Part shown: positions 45,826 to 54,578 of the stretch, piece after piece
Numbering within the stretch: position 1 is the first letter of the stretch
How the letters are laid out: every line of letters begins with the position of its first letter
Translations under genes and position numbers: made by a program
NCBI RefSeq assembly: GCF_011684115.1
Contig: NZ_JAADJV010000001.1
Span: 682,001 to 746,000, forward strand
DNA from: Rahnella aceris
GTDB taxonomy: Bacteria; Pseudomonadota; Gammaproteobacteria; Enterobacterales; Enterobacteriaceae
DNA: 64,000 nucleotides
Direction of reading: 5' to 3'
Notes under the pieces: model-generated
What the model saw: only the letters and a program-made list of their open reading frames with translations
What the model was told of the DNA's origin: nothing
Database searches by the model: none

Positions 45826-45850
45826 CCCCGCAGTTAAACTGCGGGGCTTT
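45826..45850. terminator. Hairpin between the small gene and puuB
   Basis: CCCCGCAGTT-A-AACTGCGGGG, a near-perfect palindrome followed by CTTT on the plus strand. The T-run is short on both strands, so efficiency is uncertain. Confidence 0.55.
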
Positions 45851-45864
45851 GCAGGATGAAAGGA

Positions 45865-47178
45865 TTACACGCCCAGGCGGTCGCGCAGGGAATAATACGC
45901 TGCGCCCAGCATGGTAAATGGCACCTGGAAATTGCGGCCACCGAAGAACGGCATATGCGGTAAACGGGCGAACGCATCAAAACGTTCGGCGTCTCCGCGC
46001 AGCATTTCGGTGATGAGTTTCCCGGCCAGATGCGTCAGCGTCACGCCATGCCCGCTGTCACCCTGCATGTAATAGATGTTATTTTCCAGCCGGCCAAATT
46101 GCGGCAGGCGCGATAACGTCAGCAGGAAATTGCCGCCCCAGCGGTAATCAATCTTGACGCCTTTAAGCTGCGGAAAGGTGCGGTTAAGTTTGGGCAGGAT
46201 CACCGAATCGATATTCGGCGGATTTTTACCGCCGTAGGTCACACCGCCGCCGTACAGCATCCGGTTGTCAGCGGTGAGACGGAAATAATCGAGCAGATAA
46301 TTGCAGTCTTCGACGCAGTAATTGTTGGGCAACAGTGAGAGTGCCATGTCATCCGACAGCGGTTCTGTGGCGACAATCTGCGAGCCACACGGCATGCTGA
46401 GACGCGTGAGGCGCGGCGCAAGCTGCTGACTCAGATAGGCGTTGCCCGCCAGAATCACATATTTGGCGCTGACCTGACCTTTGGCCGTGTGCACTAACGC
46501 TGGTTCGCCGTGGTCAATGCGCGTGACTGCCGATCCTTCAAATATACGCCCACCATGACGCCGCACCGCTTCGGCTTCGCCCAGCACCAGATTCAGCGGA
46601 TGAAGGTGGCCGCCATTTTTATCCAGCAGCCCGCCGACGTAACGGTCGGTGGCGATTTCGCGCCGCACGGCGGTTTCATCCAGCAGGGTCAGTTCAGTAT
46701 GGCCGTAACGGTTCCACAGCTTTTGCTGGTCGCGCAGTTTCGAAAGCTGGCGTGCACTCAGCGCGGCAAAAATACAGCCGGGGCGATAGTCACAGTCGAT
46801 GGCATACTGATCGATGCGCTGACGGATGATGTTCGCCCCTTCAAACATCATGCTGCCGAGCATATCAGCGGTCTGCCGTCCGTAGCGGTCTTCAATCACA
46901 TCAATATCGCGGCTGTAAGAGTTGACCACCTGCCCGCCGTTACGCCCGCTGGCGCCCCAGCCGACCCGTGCGGCCTCAAGCACCACCACATCGTAACCGG
47001 CCTCACACAGATATAAAGCAGAAGAAATGCCGGTAAAACCGGCACCGACAATGCAGACATCGCACTCAATATTGTCTGTCAGTTCCGGCCACGGCGCGTG
47101 GTCGTTGACAGAACCGGCGTAATAGCTGTCGGTGTGCGGCACACCGGCAGCGCGGGGACTTCCTGTTTGAGCAGTCAT
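45865..47178 (-). CDS. puuB: Gamma-glutamylputrescine oxidase PuuB
   Basis: FAD-dependent oxidase of the DAO family; converts gamma-glutamylputrescine to the aldehyde with release of ammonia and H2O2. 437 residues (E. coli 426). The FAD-binding VGAGFTG is at 44-50. GWGASGRNGGQVVNSYSRDIDVI, PNNYCVEDCNYLLDYFRLTADNRMLYGGG and GDSGHGVTLTHLAGKLI match E. coli PuuB closely. AAGGATG precedes the ATG. Downstream of puuR with a 50-bp gap; in E. coli puuC lies between these two and is absent here. Confidence 0.95.
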   Translation of the reverse strand: MTAQTGSPRAAGVPHTDSYYAGSVNDHAPWPELTDNIECDVCIVGAGFTGISSALYLCEAGYDVVVLEAARVGWGASGRNGGQVVNSYSRDIDVIEDRYGRQTADMLGSMMFEGANIIRQRIDQYAIDCDYRPGCIFAALSARQLSKLRDQQKLWNRYGHTELTLLDETAVRREIATDRYVGGLLDKNGGHLHPLNLVLGEAEAVRRHGGRIFEGSAVTRIDHGEPALVHTAKGQVSAKYVILAGNAYLSQQLAPRLTRLSMPCGSQIVATEPLSDDMALSLLPNNYCVEDCNYLLDYFRLTADNRMLYGGGVTYGGKNPPNIDSVILPKLNRTFPQLKGVKIDYRWGGNFLLTLSRLPQFGRLENNIYYMQGDSGHGVTLTHLAGKLITEMLRGDAERFDAFARLPHMPFFGGRNFQVPFTMLGAAYYSLRDRLGV

Positions 47179-47228
47179 GATGACATCCTTCTTCGGGTTC
47201 CCGTTGCCACGCCCGGAGCCGATGACAA

Positions 47229-47786
47229 CTAGAAGGTATTAGGGGTATGCGCGCTGACAATCCTGCAAATCCGCGTCGAAATATTACTGAAACTATGAGG
47301 GTTCGCGGTGTTAATGGCATAACTTTGCCCCGCACGCAGCGGGTAACTCTGACCGTTGACGGTTAAGATGATTTCTCCTTCTAACAGGGTGCCGACTTCC
47401 TCACCCTGATGTTTGATTTTGTCACCTGTGGTGCTGCCGGGCTGATAGGTTTCCAGCAACATGGCAACGGTATGGTTTGGCGTGCCGTTGTGGACCATGC
47501 GCATGGACACGCCGCGGCTGCCGATTTCAATTAAATCCGCCGCATTAATCACGATACGCGGCGCGTTACTTTTATGTTCTTCGGCGAAAAACTCCGAAAG
47601 TGACAGCCCGTAAACCCGCAATAACTTTTGCAACGTACTGACGGCGGGGCTGACTTTATCCTGTTCGATGGTGCTGATGGCGCTGTGTGTCAGGCCAGAC
47701 AACTCGGCGGCTTTGCGCTGTGACATCCCGAGTTGCTGGCGAATTTCAGAAAGCCGGCGACCAGGCGCCAGACTGACTTCGCTCAT
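47229..47786 (-). CDS. puuR: Putrescine-responsive repressor PuuR
   Basis: 185-residue repressor of the puu genes, relieved by putrescine. It has an N-terminal Xre-type helix-turn-helix (about 10-65, RLSEIRQQLGMSQRKAAELSGLTHSAISTIEQ) and a C-terminal cupin domain (about 105-180, TTGDKIKHQGEEVGTLLEGEIIL). The length and sequence are close to E. coli PuuR (185). It starts 4 bp after the puuD stop, so it is in one operon with puuD and presumably represses its own transcription. Confidence 0.95.
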   Translation of the reverse strand: MSEVSLAPGRRLSEIRQQLGMSQRKAAELSGLTHSAISTIEQDKVSPAVSTLQKLLRVYGLSLSEFFAEEHKSNAPRIVINAADLIEIGSRGVSMRMVHNGTPNHTVAMLLETYQPGSTTGDKIKHQGEEVGTLLEGEIILTVNGQSYPLRAGQSYAINTANPHSFSNISTRICRIVSAHTPNTF

Positions 47787-47790
47787 CCGT

Positions 47791-48594
47791 TTATTCCTCT
47801 CGTGCGCTCCGGGCCTGATGGCCCTTGCGACAGGCAGCGATAAAAGCGTTAAACAGCTGACGCGACACCGGGTCGGTCAGACTGTGCCATTCCGGATGCC
47901 ACTGCACACCAAGGGCAAACGGATGATTGCGGACACTCACGGCTTCCACCAGATTGTCCGGTGCGCGTGCTTCCACGGTCAGTATGTCACCCAGACGGTT
48001 GGCTCCCTGACCGTGAAGGGAGTTCACCTGAAACTGCTGATAATCGGGTAATAATTCCGAAAGTAAGCCGCCCGGTTCGATATGTACCGGATGCACGAGA
48101 TCATACTGATTGTCGTGCGGCAAGGTGGTGTCTTCGCGGTGATCCATATAGCCCGGCACGTCTTGCACTTTACGGTGCAAACTGCCGCCGGTGGCAACCA
48201 CCAGTTCCTGTAATCCGCGACAGGCGGCGAACAGCGGGATTTTTTTATCCAGCGTCGCGCGAATCAACTGCAAACTCAGGCGGTCACGGCCGGGATCAGC
48301 CTGCTCCTCGACACCTTCTTCACCGTACTGATGAGGCTCAATATTGCTGGGGCTGCCGGTGAGGAAGATGCCGTCGAGACCGCGCAGAATCTGGTCTATC
48401 GCGCCTTCGCGCGCTGCCAGTTCATGTGGCAGACAAACGGGAAGGGCATCGGCGTTGAAAATGGCGTCCAGATACTTTTCGTGGACAGTCAGGGCAGGAT
48501 TTTCATCAACGATGTTTTTACACATGACTACCCCAATGACCGGTCTGTAGCGCGTCTCTTTTCCCGCAGATGCCGTGGAAAATATATTGCCCAT
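47791..48594 (-). CDS. puuD: Gamma-glutamyl-GABA hydrolase PuuD
   Basis: Class I glutamine-amidotransferase-like hydrolase that releases GABA and glutamate from gamma-glutamyl-GABA. 267 residues, slightly longer than E. coli (254). The nucleophile Cys is at about 125 in FAACRGLQELVVATGGSLHRK, and the His/Glu pair is in FALGVQWHPEWHS. The ATG has GAGG about eight bases upstream. It is the first gene of the minus-strand puu operon, divergent from puuA. Confidence 0.94.
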   Translation of the reverse strand: MGNIFSTASAGKETRYRPVIGVVMCKNIVDENPALTVHEKYLDAIFNADALPVCLPHELAAREGAIDQILRGLDGIFLTGSPSNIEPHQYGEEGVEEQADPGRDRLSLQLIRATLDKKIPLFAACRGLQELVVATGGSLHRKVQDVPGYMDHREDTTLPHDNQYDLVHPVHIEPGGLLSELLPDYQQFQVNSLHGQGANRLGDILTVEARAPDNLVEAVSVRNHPFALGVQWHPEWHSLTDPVSRQLFNAFIAACRKGHQARSAREE

Positions 48595-48660
48595 AATACC
48601 GCCTCGTTGAGTAGATGAATTGGCTGACAGTACGTGCCTCCCCGCACATTACTGCTCAGA

Positions 48661-48680
48661 ATATTGACCTTATATTGACC
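48661..48680. promoter_or_regulatory. Tandem PuuR-like boxes between puuD and puuA
   Basis: ATATTGACC occurs twice, at 48661-48669 and 48672-48680, one helical turn apart. Read on the minus strand, TGGTCAATATA matches the reversed E. coli PuuR consensus (TGTTCATTATA, from AAAATATAATGAACA) at 9 of 11 positions. Repeats one turn apart in a divergent promoter region are typical operators. The 355-bp gap contains no gene that I can see. Confidence 0.45.
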
Positions 48681-48718
48681 AATTTAGCAGCGCTCAGGTC
48701 GCTTTTCAAACTGATATG

Positions 48719-48733
48719 TTGCGATAATGTACA
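48719..48733 (+). promoter_or_regulatory. Second PuuR-like box before puuA
   Basis: TTGCGATAATGTACA ends in ATAATGTACA, matching the last ten bases of the PuuR consensus (ATAATGAACA) at nine. The surrounding TGTTGCGATAAT is repeated 17 bp downstream as TGTTGCAAATAAT. Confidence 0.4.
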
Positions 48734-48949
48734 TGTTGCAAATAATTAATGTTAAGGCTAGGGTTAATGATATGGCCGTTATTTTGAGCAATAAACGGTT
48801 TGAGCATAAAAGAGCTTTGAGTAAAAAACTGAGAGGATCCCCACTCCATGAGAGCACAGCGTTGAACAAAGTGATGACCCGGTAAAGATAACCGGCTGGC
48901 ACCCTGTTGGAGCCTGATATGCCGGAAACCAGCAAATGGCGGAAAACCT

Positions 48950-50392
48950 ATGCAAGCGACTGAACTGATGAATGAAATTAAGAAAGAGATTAGCGGGACC
49001 GAGCCCCTCGCTAAGCACGTTGAAGAGCGAAGTAGCGCGTTCCAGGATGAAGTATCCCAATACCTGGAGCGTCACCCGCAAACCCTTCACGTCGACGTCC
49101 TGCTCACCGATCTCAATGGCTCCTTCCGCGGCAAACGCGTTCCCGTCTCAGCACTCCGTAAACTCGAAAAAGGTTGTTATTTCCCGGCATCGGTCTTCGC
49201 CATGGACATTCTCGGTAATGTTGTGGAAGAAGCCGGACTAGGCCAGGAACTGGGCGAACCTGACCGCACCTGTGTGCCGGTTCCCGGAACCTTAACGCCA
49301 TCGGCTTCCGACCCTGAACATACCGGCCAGTTGCTTCTGACCATGCTTGACGAAGATGGCACTCCCTTTAACGTTGAACCACGCAATGTGCTTAATCATA
49401 TCTGGCAAACATTGCGCCAGCGGGGCCTGTTCCCGGTGGTAGCGGTAGAGCTGGAGTTCTATCTGCTCGACAGGCAGCGTGATGCGGAAGGCTATATTCA
49501 GCCACCCTGCACCCCGGGGACGCAGGAACGCAGCATGCATACTCAGGTTTACTCCGTCGATAATCTCGATCACTTTGCGGATGTGCTCAGTGACATTGAT
49601 CGTCTGGCGCACATTCAGGGGTTACCTGCGGATGGCGCGGTGGCGGAATCTTCACCGGGCCAGTTCGAAATCAATCTGCACCACAGCGAAAATATTCTGC
49701 GCGCCTGCGATTACGCCCTGATGCTCAAACGTCTGGTGCGGCTGGTAGCTGAAAATCACGATATGGACGCCACCTTTATGGCGAAACCTTACGATGAATA
49801 TGCGGGCAGCGGGATGCACATCCATCTCAGCGTGCTCGACGACAACGGTAAAAACCTGTTTGCCAATGCCAGTGGCGAAGATTCTGAACTGATGAAACGC
49901 GCGCTCGCTGGCATGATTGCACTGATGCCGGCCTCTATGGCGGTGCTGGCGCCAAACGTCAATTCCTTCCGCCGCTTCCAGCCGGGCATGTATGTGCCGA
50001 CGCAGGCGTCGTGGGGGCACAATAACCGTACCGTTGCCCTGCGTGTTCCTTGCAGCGGAACCGCCGATCACCGCGTGGAATATCGCGTGGCCGGTGCCGA
50101 TGCTAACCCGTATTTAGTGGTCGCCACCGTACTGGCGGGCATGCTGTATGGTCTGGACAACGATTTGCCGTTACCCGAACCGGTCACCGGTAACGGTCTG
50201 GAACAGGAAGGTATTCCGCTGCCTATCCGCCAGAGCGATGCGCTGTATGATTTTGACGATCAGCCTGCGCTGAAGAAAATCCTCGGCGAACGTTTCTCAC
50301 ACGTCTATCACACCTGTAAATCCGATGAACTGTTGCAGTTCGAGAGAAGGGTGACGGAAACGGAGATAGACTGGATGCTCCGCAACGCGTAG
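48950..50392 (+). CDS. puuA: Gamma-glutamylputrescine synthetase PuuA
   Basis: Glutamine-synthetase-like ligase that joins glutamate to putrescine using ATP, the first step of the Puu pathway. 480 residues (E. coli 472). The Glu-rich metal sites VAVELEFYLLDRQRDAEG and PADGAVAESSPGQFEINLHH, and the GSGMHIHLSV and QASWGHNNRTVALRVP segments, are intact. The ribosome site at 48950 is weak and an ATG at 48968 is the alternative start; the N-terminal 20 residues differ from E. coli either way. Divergent from puuDRB and followed by a terminator. Confidence 0.94.
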   Translation: MQATELMNEIKKEISGTEPLAKHVEERSSAFQDEVSQYLERHPQTLHVDVLLTDLNGSFRGKRVPVSALRKLEKGCYFPASVFAMDILGNVVEEAGLGQELGEPDRTCVPVPGTLTPSASDPEHTGQLLLTMLDEDGTPFNVEPRNVLNHIWQTLRQRGLFPVVAVELEFYLLDRQRDAEGYIQPPCTPGTQERSMHTQVYSVDNLDHFADVLSDIDRLAHIQGLPADGAVAESSPGQFEINLHHSENILRACDYALMLKRLVRLVAENHDMDATFMAKPYDEYAGSGMHIHLSVLDDNGKNLFANASGEDSELMKRALAGMIALMPASMAVLAPNVNSFRRFQPGMYVPTQASWGHNNRTVALRVPCSGTADHRVEYRVAGADANPYLVVATVLAGMLYGLDNDLPLPEPVTGNGLEQEGIPLPIRQSDALYDFDDQPALKKILGERFSHVYHTCKSDELLQFERRVTETEIDWMLRNA

Positions 50393-50503
50393 CACGGTTA
50401 ACGAATACGCGCATTATGTTCAATACTGGAAAAGAATTTGTAACGCAACGCCTGTGAATGTTGTCATTCATGCGTGATTTGTGCAAAATACGCCGCACTG
50501 CAG

Positions 50504-50538
50504 ATAACCGACGCTTAAAGGCGCCGGTTATTTTTTTT
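50504..50538 (+). terminator. Terminator between puuA and puuP
   Basis: ATAACCG...CGGTTAT stem with an inner CGC/GCG pairing, then eight T. It separates puuA from puuP, so puuP probably has its own promoter or depends on readthrough. Confidence 0.85.
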
Positions 50539-50651
50539 GTATATGCAGTACCCAAACTAATTCAACAGAGGCCGGACCCAGATCCGGATAGATAACAAGG
50601 TTCGTGTGCGATCCCAAATTAAAAACGGTCGCCACTATGAGGAAATGTAAT

Positions 50652-50864
50652 ATGGGGCAATACTTCAAACCTGTACCGGTGCCTGCCGGTGCTTCTGTCA
50701 GCTGCGGTCACATTCGCACAGCCTTCACCTCCGCGTTCAGCGACGTGAAGATCTACCCCCCGTTTACTGGTAATAACTCCCGAAGTTTTCCCTGTACGTT
50801 GCTTTCAGAGGCGTTTAAGCGCCCGGTGTCTGCAATCCAGGGAGGGCTGAACCATGTCTGCTAA
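50652..50864 (+). other. Possible short leader reading frame overlapping the puuP start
   Basis: Seventy codons starting MGQYFKPVPVPAGASVSC, with GAGGAA upstream of the ATG. It ends with a TAA inside the first codons of puuP (ATGTCTGCTAA), an 11-bp overlap. The product looks like no family I know and its codon use is unremarkable. It could be a coupled leader peptide or chance. The rest of the 461-bp gap before puuP holds only the puuA terminator and presumed promoter. Confidence 0.25.
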
Positions 50865-52230
50865 TGCATCTGCCGCTCCGGCCACTCAGCGTGTACAACT
50901 GCGTAAAACCCTGACACTGGTTCAGGTTGTCATGATGGGGCTTGCCTATCTGCAACCGATGACCATTTTCGATACGTTCGGCATTGTTTCCGGCCTGACC
51001 GATGGTCACGTCGCGACAGCGTACATCTTCGCGCTGATCGCCGTTCTGTTTACTGCCGTGAGCTACGGCAAACTGGTGCAGCGTTTCCCGTCTGCCGGTT
51101 CTGCTTACACTTACGCGCAAAAAGCTATCAGCCCGCACGTCGGCTTTATGGTCGGCTGGTCATCACTGCTGGACTACCTGTTCATGCCGATGATCAACAT
51201 CCTGCTGGCGAAAATCTATCTGGAAGCCATTTTCCCTGGCGTGCCGTCATGGATATTTGTGGTGGCGCTGGTCGGCATGATGACCGCCTTCAACCTGCGC
51301 GGCATCAAGATTGTGGCGAACCTGAACAGCATTATCGTTGTGGTGCAGGTGGCGATCATGGTGGTGTTCCTGGGTCTGTTAGTCCGTGGCGTTTATATGG
51401 GCGAGGGGATGGGTACGCTGGCAACCACTAAGCCGTTCTTCAGTGAGAATGCGCACGTGGTGCCGATGATTACCGGTGCGACCATTCTGTGCTTCTCATT
51501 CCTGGGCTTTGACGGTATCAGTTCACTGTCTGAAGAAACGCCAAACGCGGGCAAAGTCATTCCGAAAGCGATTTTCCTGACCGCGCTGATTGGCGGCATC
51601 ATCTTCGTGGTGGTGTCTTACTTCCTGCAACTGTATTTCCCGGACATCTCGCGCTTTAAAGATCCGGACGCGTCTCAGCCTGAAATCATGCTGTACGTGG
51701 CAGGTAAGTTCTTCCAGTCCGTCATTCTGTGTTTCAGTTGTGTAACCGTTCTGGCATCAGGCATGGCCGCACATGCGGGTGTTTCCCGTCTGCTGTACGT
51801 AATGGGCCGCGATGGCGTGTTCCCGGAAAAACTGTTCGGTTACGTGCATCCGAAATGGCGTACCCCGACGTTCAACGTATTGCTGGTCGGTGTTGTGGCG
51901 ATGTCTGCGATAACCTTTGATCTGGTGACAGCGACCGCGCTGATTAACTTCGGTGCGCTGGTGGCGTTCACCTTTGTGAACCTGTCGGTAATTTCACAGT
52001 TCTACATCCGTGAAAAACGTAACCGTACGCTGAAAGATCACATCAGTTACCTGATCCTGCCGGTGATTGGTGCGCTGACCGTCGGTGCGTTGTGGCTGAA
52101 TCTGGAATCGAGTTCGATGACTCTGGGCTTAGTCTGGGGGGCGATTGGCCTCGGATATCTGGCGTTCATCACCAATGCGTTTCGCAAGCAGCCACCGCAG
52201 ATGAGCGGTGAGATTGCGCCGGAAGCGTGA
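50854..52230 (+). CDS. puuP: Putrescine importer PuuP
   Basis: APC-family proton-coupled importer for putrescine, 458 residues (E. coli 461) with about twelve membrane spans. Conserved blocks include [22 protein letters not shown] near the N-terminus, [27 protein letters not shown] in the middle and [28 protein letters not shown] precedes the ATG. It feeds PuuA. Separated from puuA by a terminator and about 460 bp. Confidence 0.94.
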   Translation: MSANASAAPATQRVQLRKTLTLVQVVMMGLAYLQPMTIFDTFGIVSGLTDGHVATAYIFALIAVLFTAVSYGKLVQRFPSAGSAYTYAQKAISPHVGFMVGWSSLLDYLFMPMINILLAKIYLEAIFPGVPSWIFVVALVGMMTAFNLRGIKIVANLNSIIVVVQVAIMVVFLGLLVRGVYMGEGMGTLATTKPFFSENAHVVPMITGATILCFSFLGFDGISSLSEETPNAGKVIPKAIFLTALIGGIIFVVVSYFLQLYFPDISRFKDPDASQPEIMLYVAGKFFQSVILCFSCVTVLASGMAAHAGVSRLLYVMGRDGVFPEKLFGYVHPKWRTPTFNVLLVGVVAMSAITFDLVTATALINFGALVAFTFVNLSVISQFYIREKRNRTLKDHISYLILPVIGALTVGALWLNLESSSMTLGLVWGAIGLGYLAFITNAFRKQPPQMSGEIAPEA

Positions 52231-52336
52231 TTTTTGCCCTTTGAAAAGGGCAGGAAACTTTCTTTGCAGAAAGGCCGCTGCAATGGCGGCTCTACTTTGC
52301 AGAGGTTGCTGTGATTGCGACTTTTCAAATCTGATC

Positions 52337-52560
52337 GAGAATATTTCGGTTTCTCACGAACGGTGATTATTGAATGTGTCGCGCCGAAACCGAACAAAGG
52401 GGGAAGTGCTTTCCCCCTTTGCATTCCCCCCGCTTTTTTCAACACGCGCTACCGCAGGCATGACGGACATATTTCCCGGCAACAGTGAGTGGCGTAAAAT
52501 GTCATCGCTTCGCGATTCCCTCATTTCAGGTGTCGAGCCTTGGGTCTCGAACCGTTCATT
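52337..52560 (+). repeat. Structured repeat element, copy A
   Basis: About 220 bp. From the left it has GAGAAT..TTCGGTTT, the box CCGAAACCGA, a perfect 10-bp hairpin (52396-52405 with 52411-52420, loop GTGCT), CCCGCTTTTTTCA, an internal variable part and TCGAG...GGTCTCGAA..CCGTTCA. All of these landmarks recur in the same order, reverse-complemented, in copy B. No believable gene. Together the two copies fill most of the 683-bp gap between puuP and sbcB. Confidence 0.7.
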
Positions 52561-52653
52561 CGGTGCCATTTTTGATCACGCCAATACACTTTTCTAAAAG
52601 ATGAAAAACAATCCGACTTTGAATTTGAGATCGTGCGGGCGGTTCAGAAATCT

Positions 52654-52876
52654 TGCTGAACGGAGCGGCTTCGAGACCTGTGGCTCGAAGACCGAGAGAA
52701 GGAACCGCGCAGCGGCAAGATTTCCAGCCTGTCGCTGTGCTACCTGAAACATTGTGACCAGCGAAGCGCGCAGTGAAAAAAGCGAGGAGAGTCGAGAGAG
52801 GAAAAGCACTTTCCTCTCTCGTCGGTTTCGGCACAAAAAGCCGCATGGGAACTGCTTTTGAAAAACCGAAATTCTC
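52654..52876 (-). repeat. Structured repeat element, copy B (inverted)
   Basis: Inverted partner of copy A. Its hairpin (52793-52804 with 52810-52821) is a perfect 12-bp stem with loop GTGCT when read on the minus strand. The stem sequence differs from copy A, but pairing is kept, while the loop and the adjacent GCCGAAACCGA box are unchanged. Short reading frames through it have no family support and look like the spurious hypothetical proteins often annotated in such repeats. Confidence 0.7.
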
Positions 52877-52913
52877 ACTATTCCGGAAGGGGTTGTTCGG
52901 GAATCCCCAAAAA

Positions 52914-54341
52914 TTAACCCACCAGTTTCTTCCCGTATTCAAACAGCGCCTTGAGAAGCGCCATCTTCTCAACATCCCCCTCATGCAAGTTATAGAGCGA
53001 TTCAAGCTCTAAAATGTACGCCTGCACACGCTCGTCCGTCAGTTTCTCCTGGCGATGCAACATCCAGCGTTTCTGTTCGGCATCGGTCAGCGTGGCAGGG
53101 TAGTTGCGGGCGCGGAAACGAAACAACAGCGGTTCGATGCGGGAATCATTAAAGGTCAGATCCAGCGCGGGAAGGTTCTCCGGACGGGTTTCCACAATGA
53201 TGCGCATGGCCGCGCGATCGGCATCGCTGAAAAAACCGTCGTAAAGACGGGCGTCTACGTCATCGGAAGGCGTAAACGGCTCTGCTTCAGCAAACATCGT
53301 GACCACTTTCTCGCGCACCTGCGGGTTCTGACGCAGTAACTGCAAATTCTCAAGACAACGCTGACGGTCAATACCCAGCCGTTCGGCATTTTCCGGCAAC
53401 AGTGTTTTGGCCGGTGCCAGCACCGGACATTTGTTGATGTGCACCAGCTTGACCGGCAACGGAGATTGCCCGGCCTGCAACGCCTCGCGGCGACTGTACA
53501 GACGCTCACGCATCTCATCAGGATTGAGATCTAACAGCGTCGACATATCACCGGCCAGATCGCACATGATCACGGCGTTCTTGTTTTCAGGATGCCACGC
53601 CAGTGGTGCGACCCACGCGGTATTCCCGCGCGCCGCGCCGAACATACCGGAAACATGCACCAGCGGGGCCATGGCAGGAATGTCGATCAGGGTATTAAGT
53701 TTATGTTTGCTGCGATGCTCGAGCAGGAAGCTGAACAAACGTGGTTGCGCCTGTTTCACCAGCTTTGCCATGGCAATAGTGGCGTAGACATCGGCCATCG
53801 CGTCATGGGCATTTTCGTGTTCAATGCCGTTGGCTTTGGTCAGATGTTCCAGACGGAAGCTCGGAAAACCGTCATCATTTTCCGGCCAGTTGATGCCTTC
53901 CGGACGCAGCGCATAACAGGCGCGCATCACATCCAGCAAATCCCAGCGGGAATTGCCGTTCTGCCAGCTGTAGGCGTACGGATCGTAAAAGTTGCGATAA
54001 AGGATATTACGGCTGACTTCATCGTCGAAACGGATATTGTTATATCCGACAATGCAGGTGCCCGGCACGCTGAAAGCTTTATGGATTTGCGCGGTAAACT
54101 CTGCTTCGATCAGGCCGCGTTCCAGCGCCACTTGTGGCGTAATACCGGTGATCATCACCGCTTCAGGTTCAGGCAGATAATCGTCAGAAGGGCGGCAATA
54201 AATCACCAGCGGTTCTTCGATAATATTGAAATCTTCGTCAGTTCTCACACCGGCAAATTGTGCCGGGCGATCCAGCGCCGGGTTTTTACCGAATGTCTCG
54301 TAATCGTGGAAATAAAAAGTTTTTTGCGGCTTGTCTGACAT
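52914..54341 (-). CDS. sbcB: Exonuclease I
   Basis: 3'-5' single-strand DNA exonuclease acting in mismatch repair and recombination. Started at the ATG at 54341 it has 475 residues, the E. coli length, beginning MSDKPQKTFYFHDYETFG; Asp13 and Glu15 are the first metal ligands of the DEDD nuclease. HDAMADVYATI carries the later Asp. The SH3-like and helical C-terminal parts (FTPSDDVDARLYDGFFSDADRAAM) are intact. An upstream frame extension of 101 codons is rejected because it has no match and overlaps yeeA. Confidence 0.95.
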   Translation of the reverse strand: MSDKPQKTFYFHDYETFGKNPALDRPAQFAGVRTDEDFNIIEEPLVIYCRPSDDYLPEPEAVMITGITPQVALERGLIEAEFTAQIHKAFSVPGTCIVGYNNIRFDDEVSRNILYRNFYDPYAYSWQNGNSRWDLLDVMRACYALRPEGINWPENDDGFPSFRLEHLTKANGIEHENAHDAMADVYATIAMAKLVKQAQPRLFSFLLEHRSKHKLNTLIDIPAMAPLVHVSGMFGAARGNTAWVAPLAWHPENKNAVIMCDLAGDMSTLLDLNPDEMRERLYSRREALQAGQSPLPVKLVHINKCPVLAPAKTLLPENAERLGIDRQRCLENLQLLRQNPQVREKVVTMFAEAEPFTPSDDVDARLYDGFFSDADRAAMRIIVETRPENLPALDLTFNDSRIEPLLFRFRARNYPATLTDAEQKRWMLHRQEKLTDERVQAYILELESLYNLHEGDVEKMALLKALFEYGKKLVG

Positions 54342-54578
54342 GACGGAAATAACCTTAATCAGTGCGGAATGAATGAACTCGACGGCGACTAGGATACCAT
54401 CCGCCACAATGAAGTCATGACAAAATGCGCAGGCATGGAACACATCATCAAAATCGGCCCGTTGTTCCGCAATACCGCACCGATCCCCCAAATCCCTGAC
54501 AAAAACCAGGGTGATCCCCTCTGGTAACTCGGCTAAACTACCGCCTTCTTTGAATTTACGCCTTACGGCAGGCTCAAC

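Noticed and set aside
52556..53005. 149-codon minus-strand frame through the repeat and the sbcB 3' end
   Set aside because: Runs through repeat copy B and overlaps sbcB in another frame; similar frames are common spurious annotations in such repeats.
53592..54338. 248-codon frame antisense to sbcB
   Set aside because: Fully overlaps the conserved nuclease part of sbcB and has no family features.
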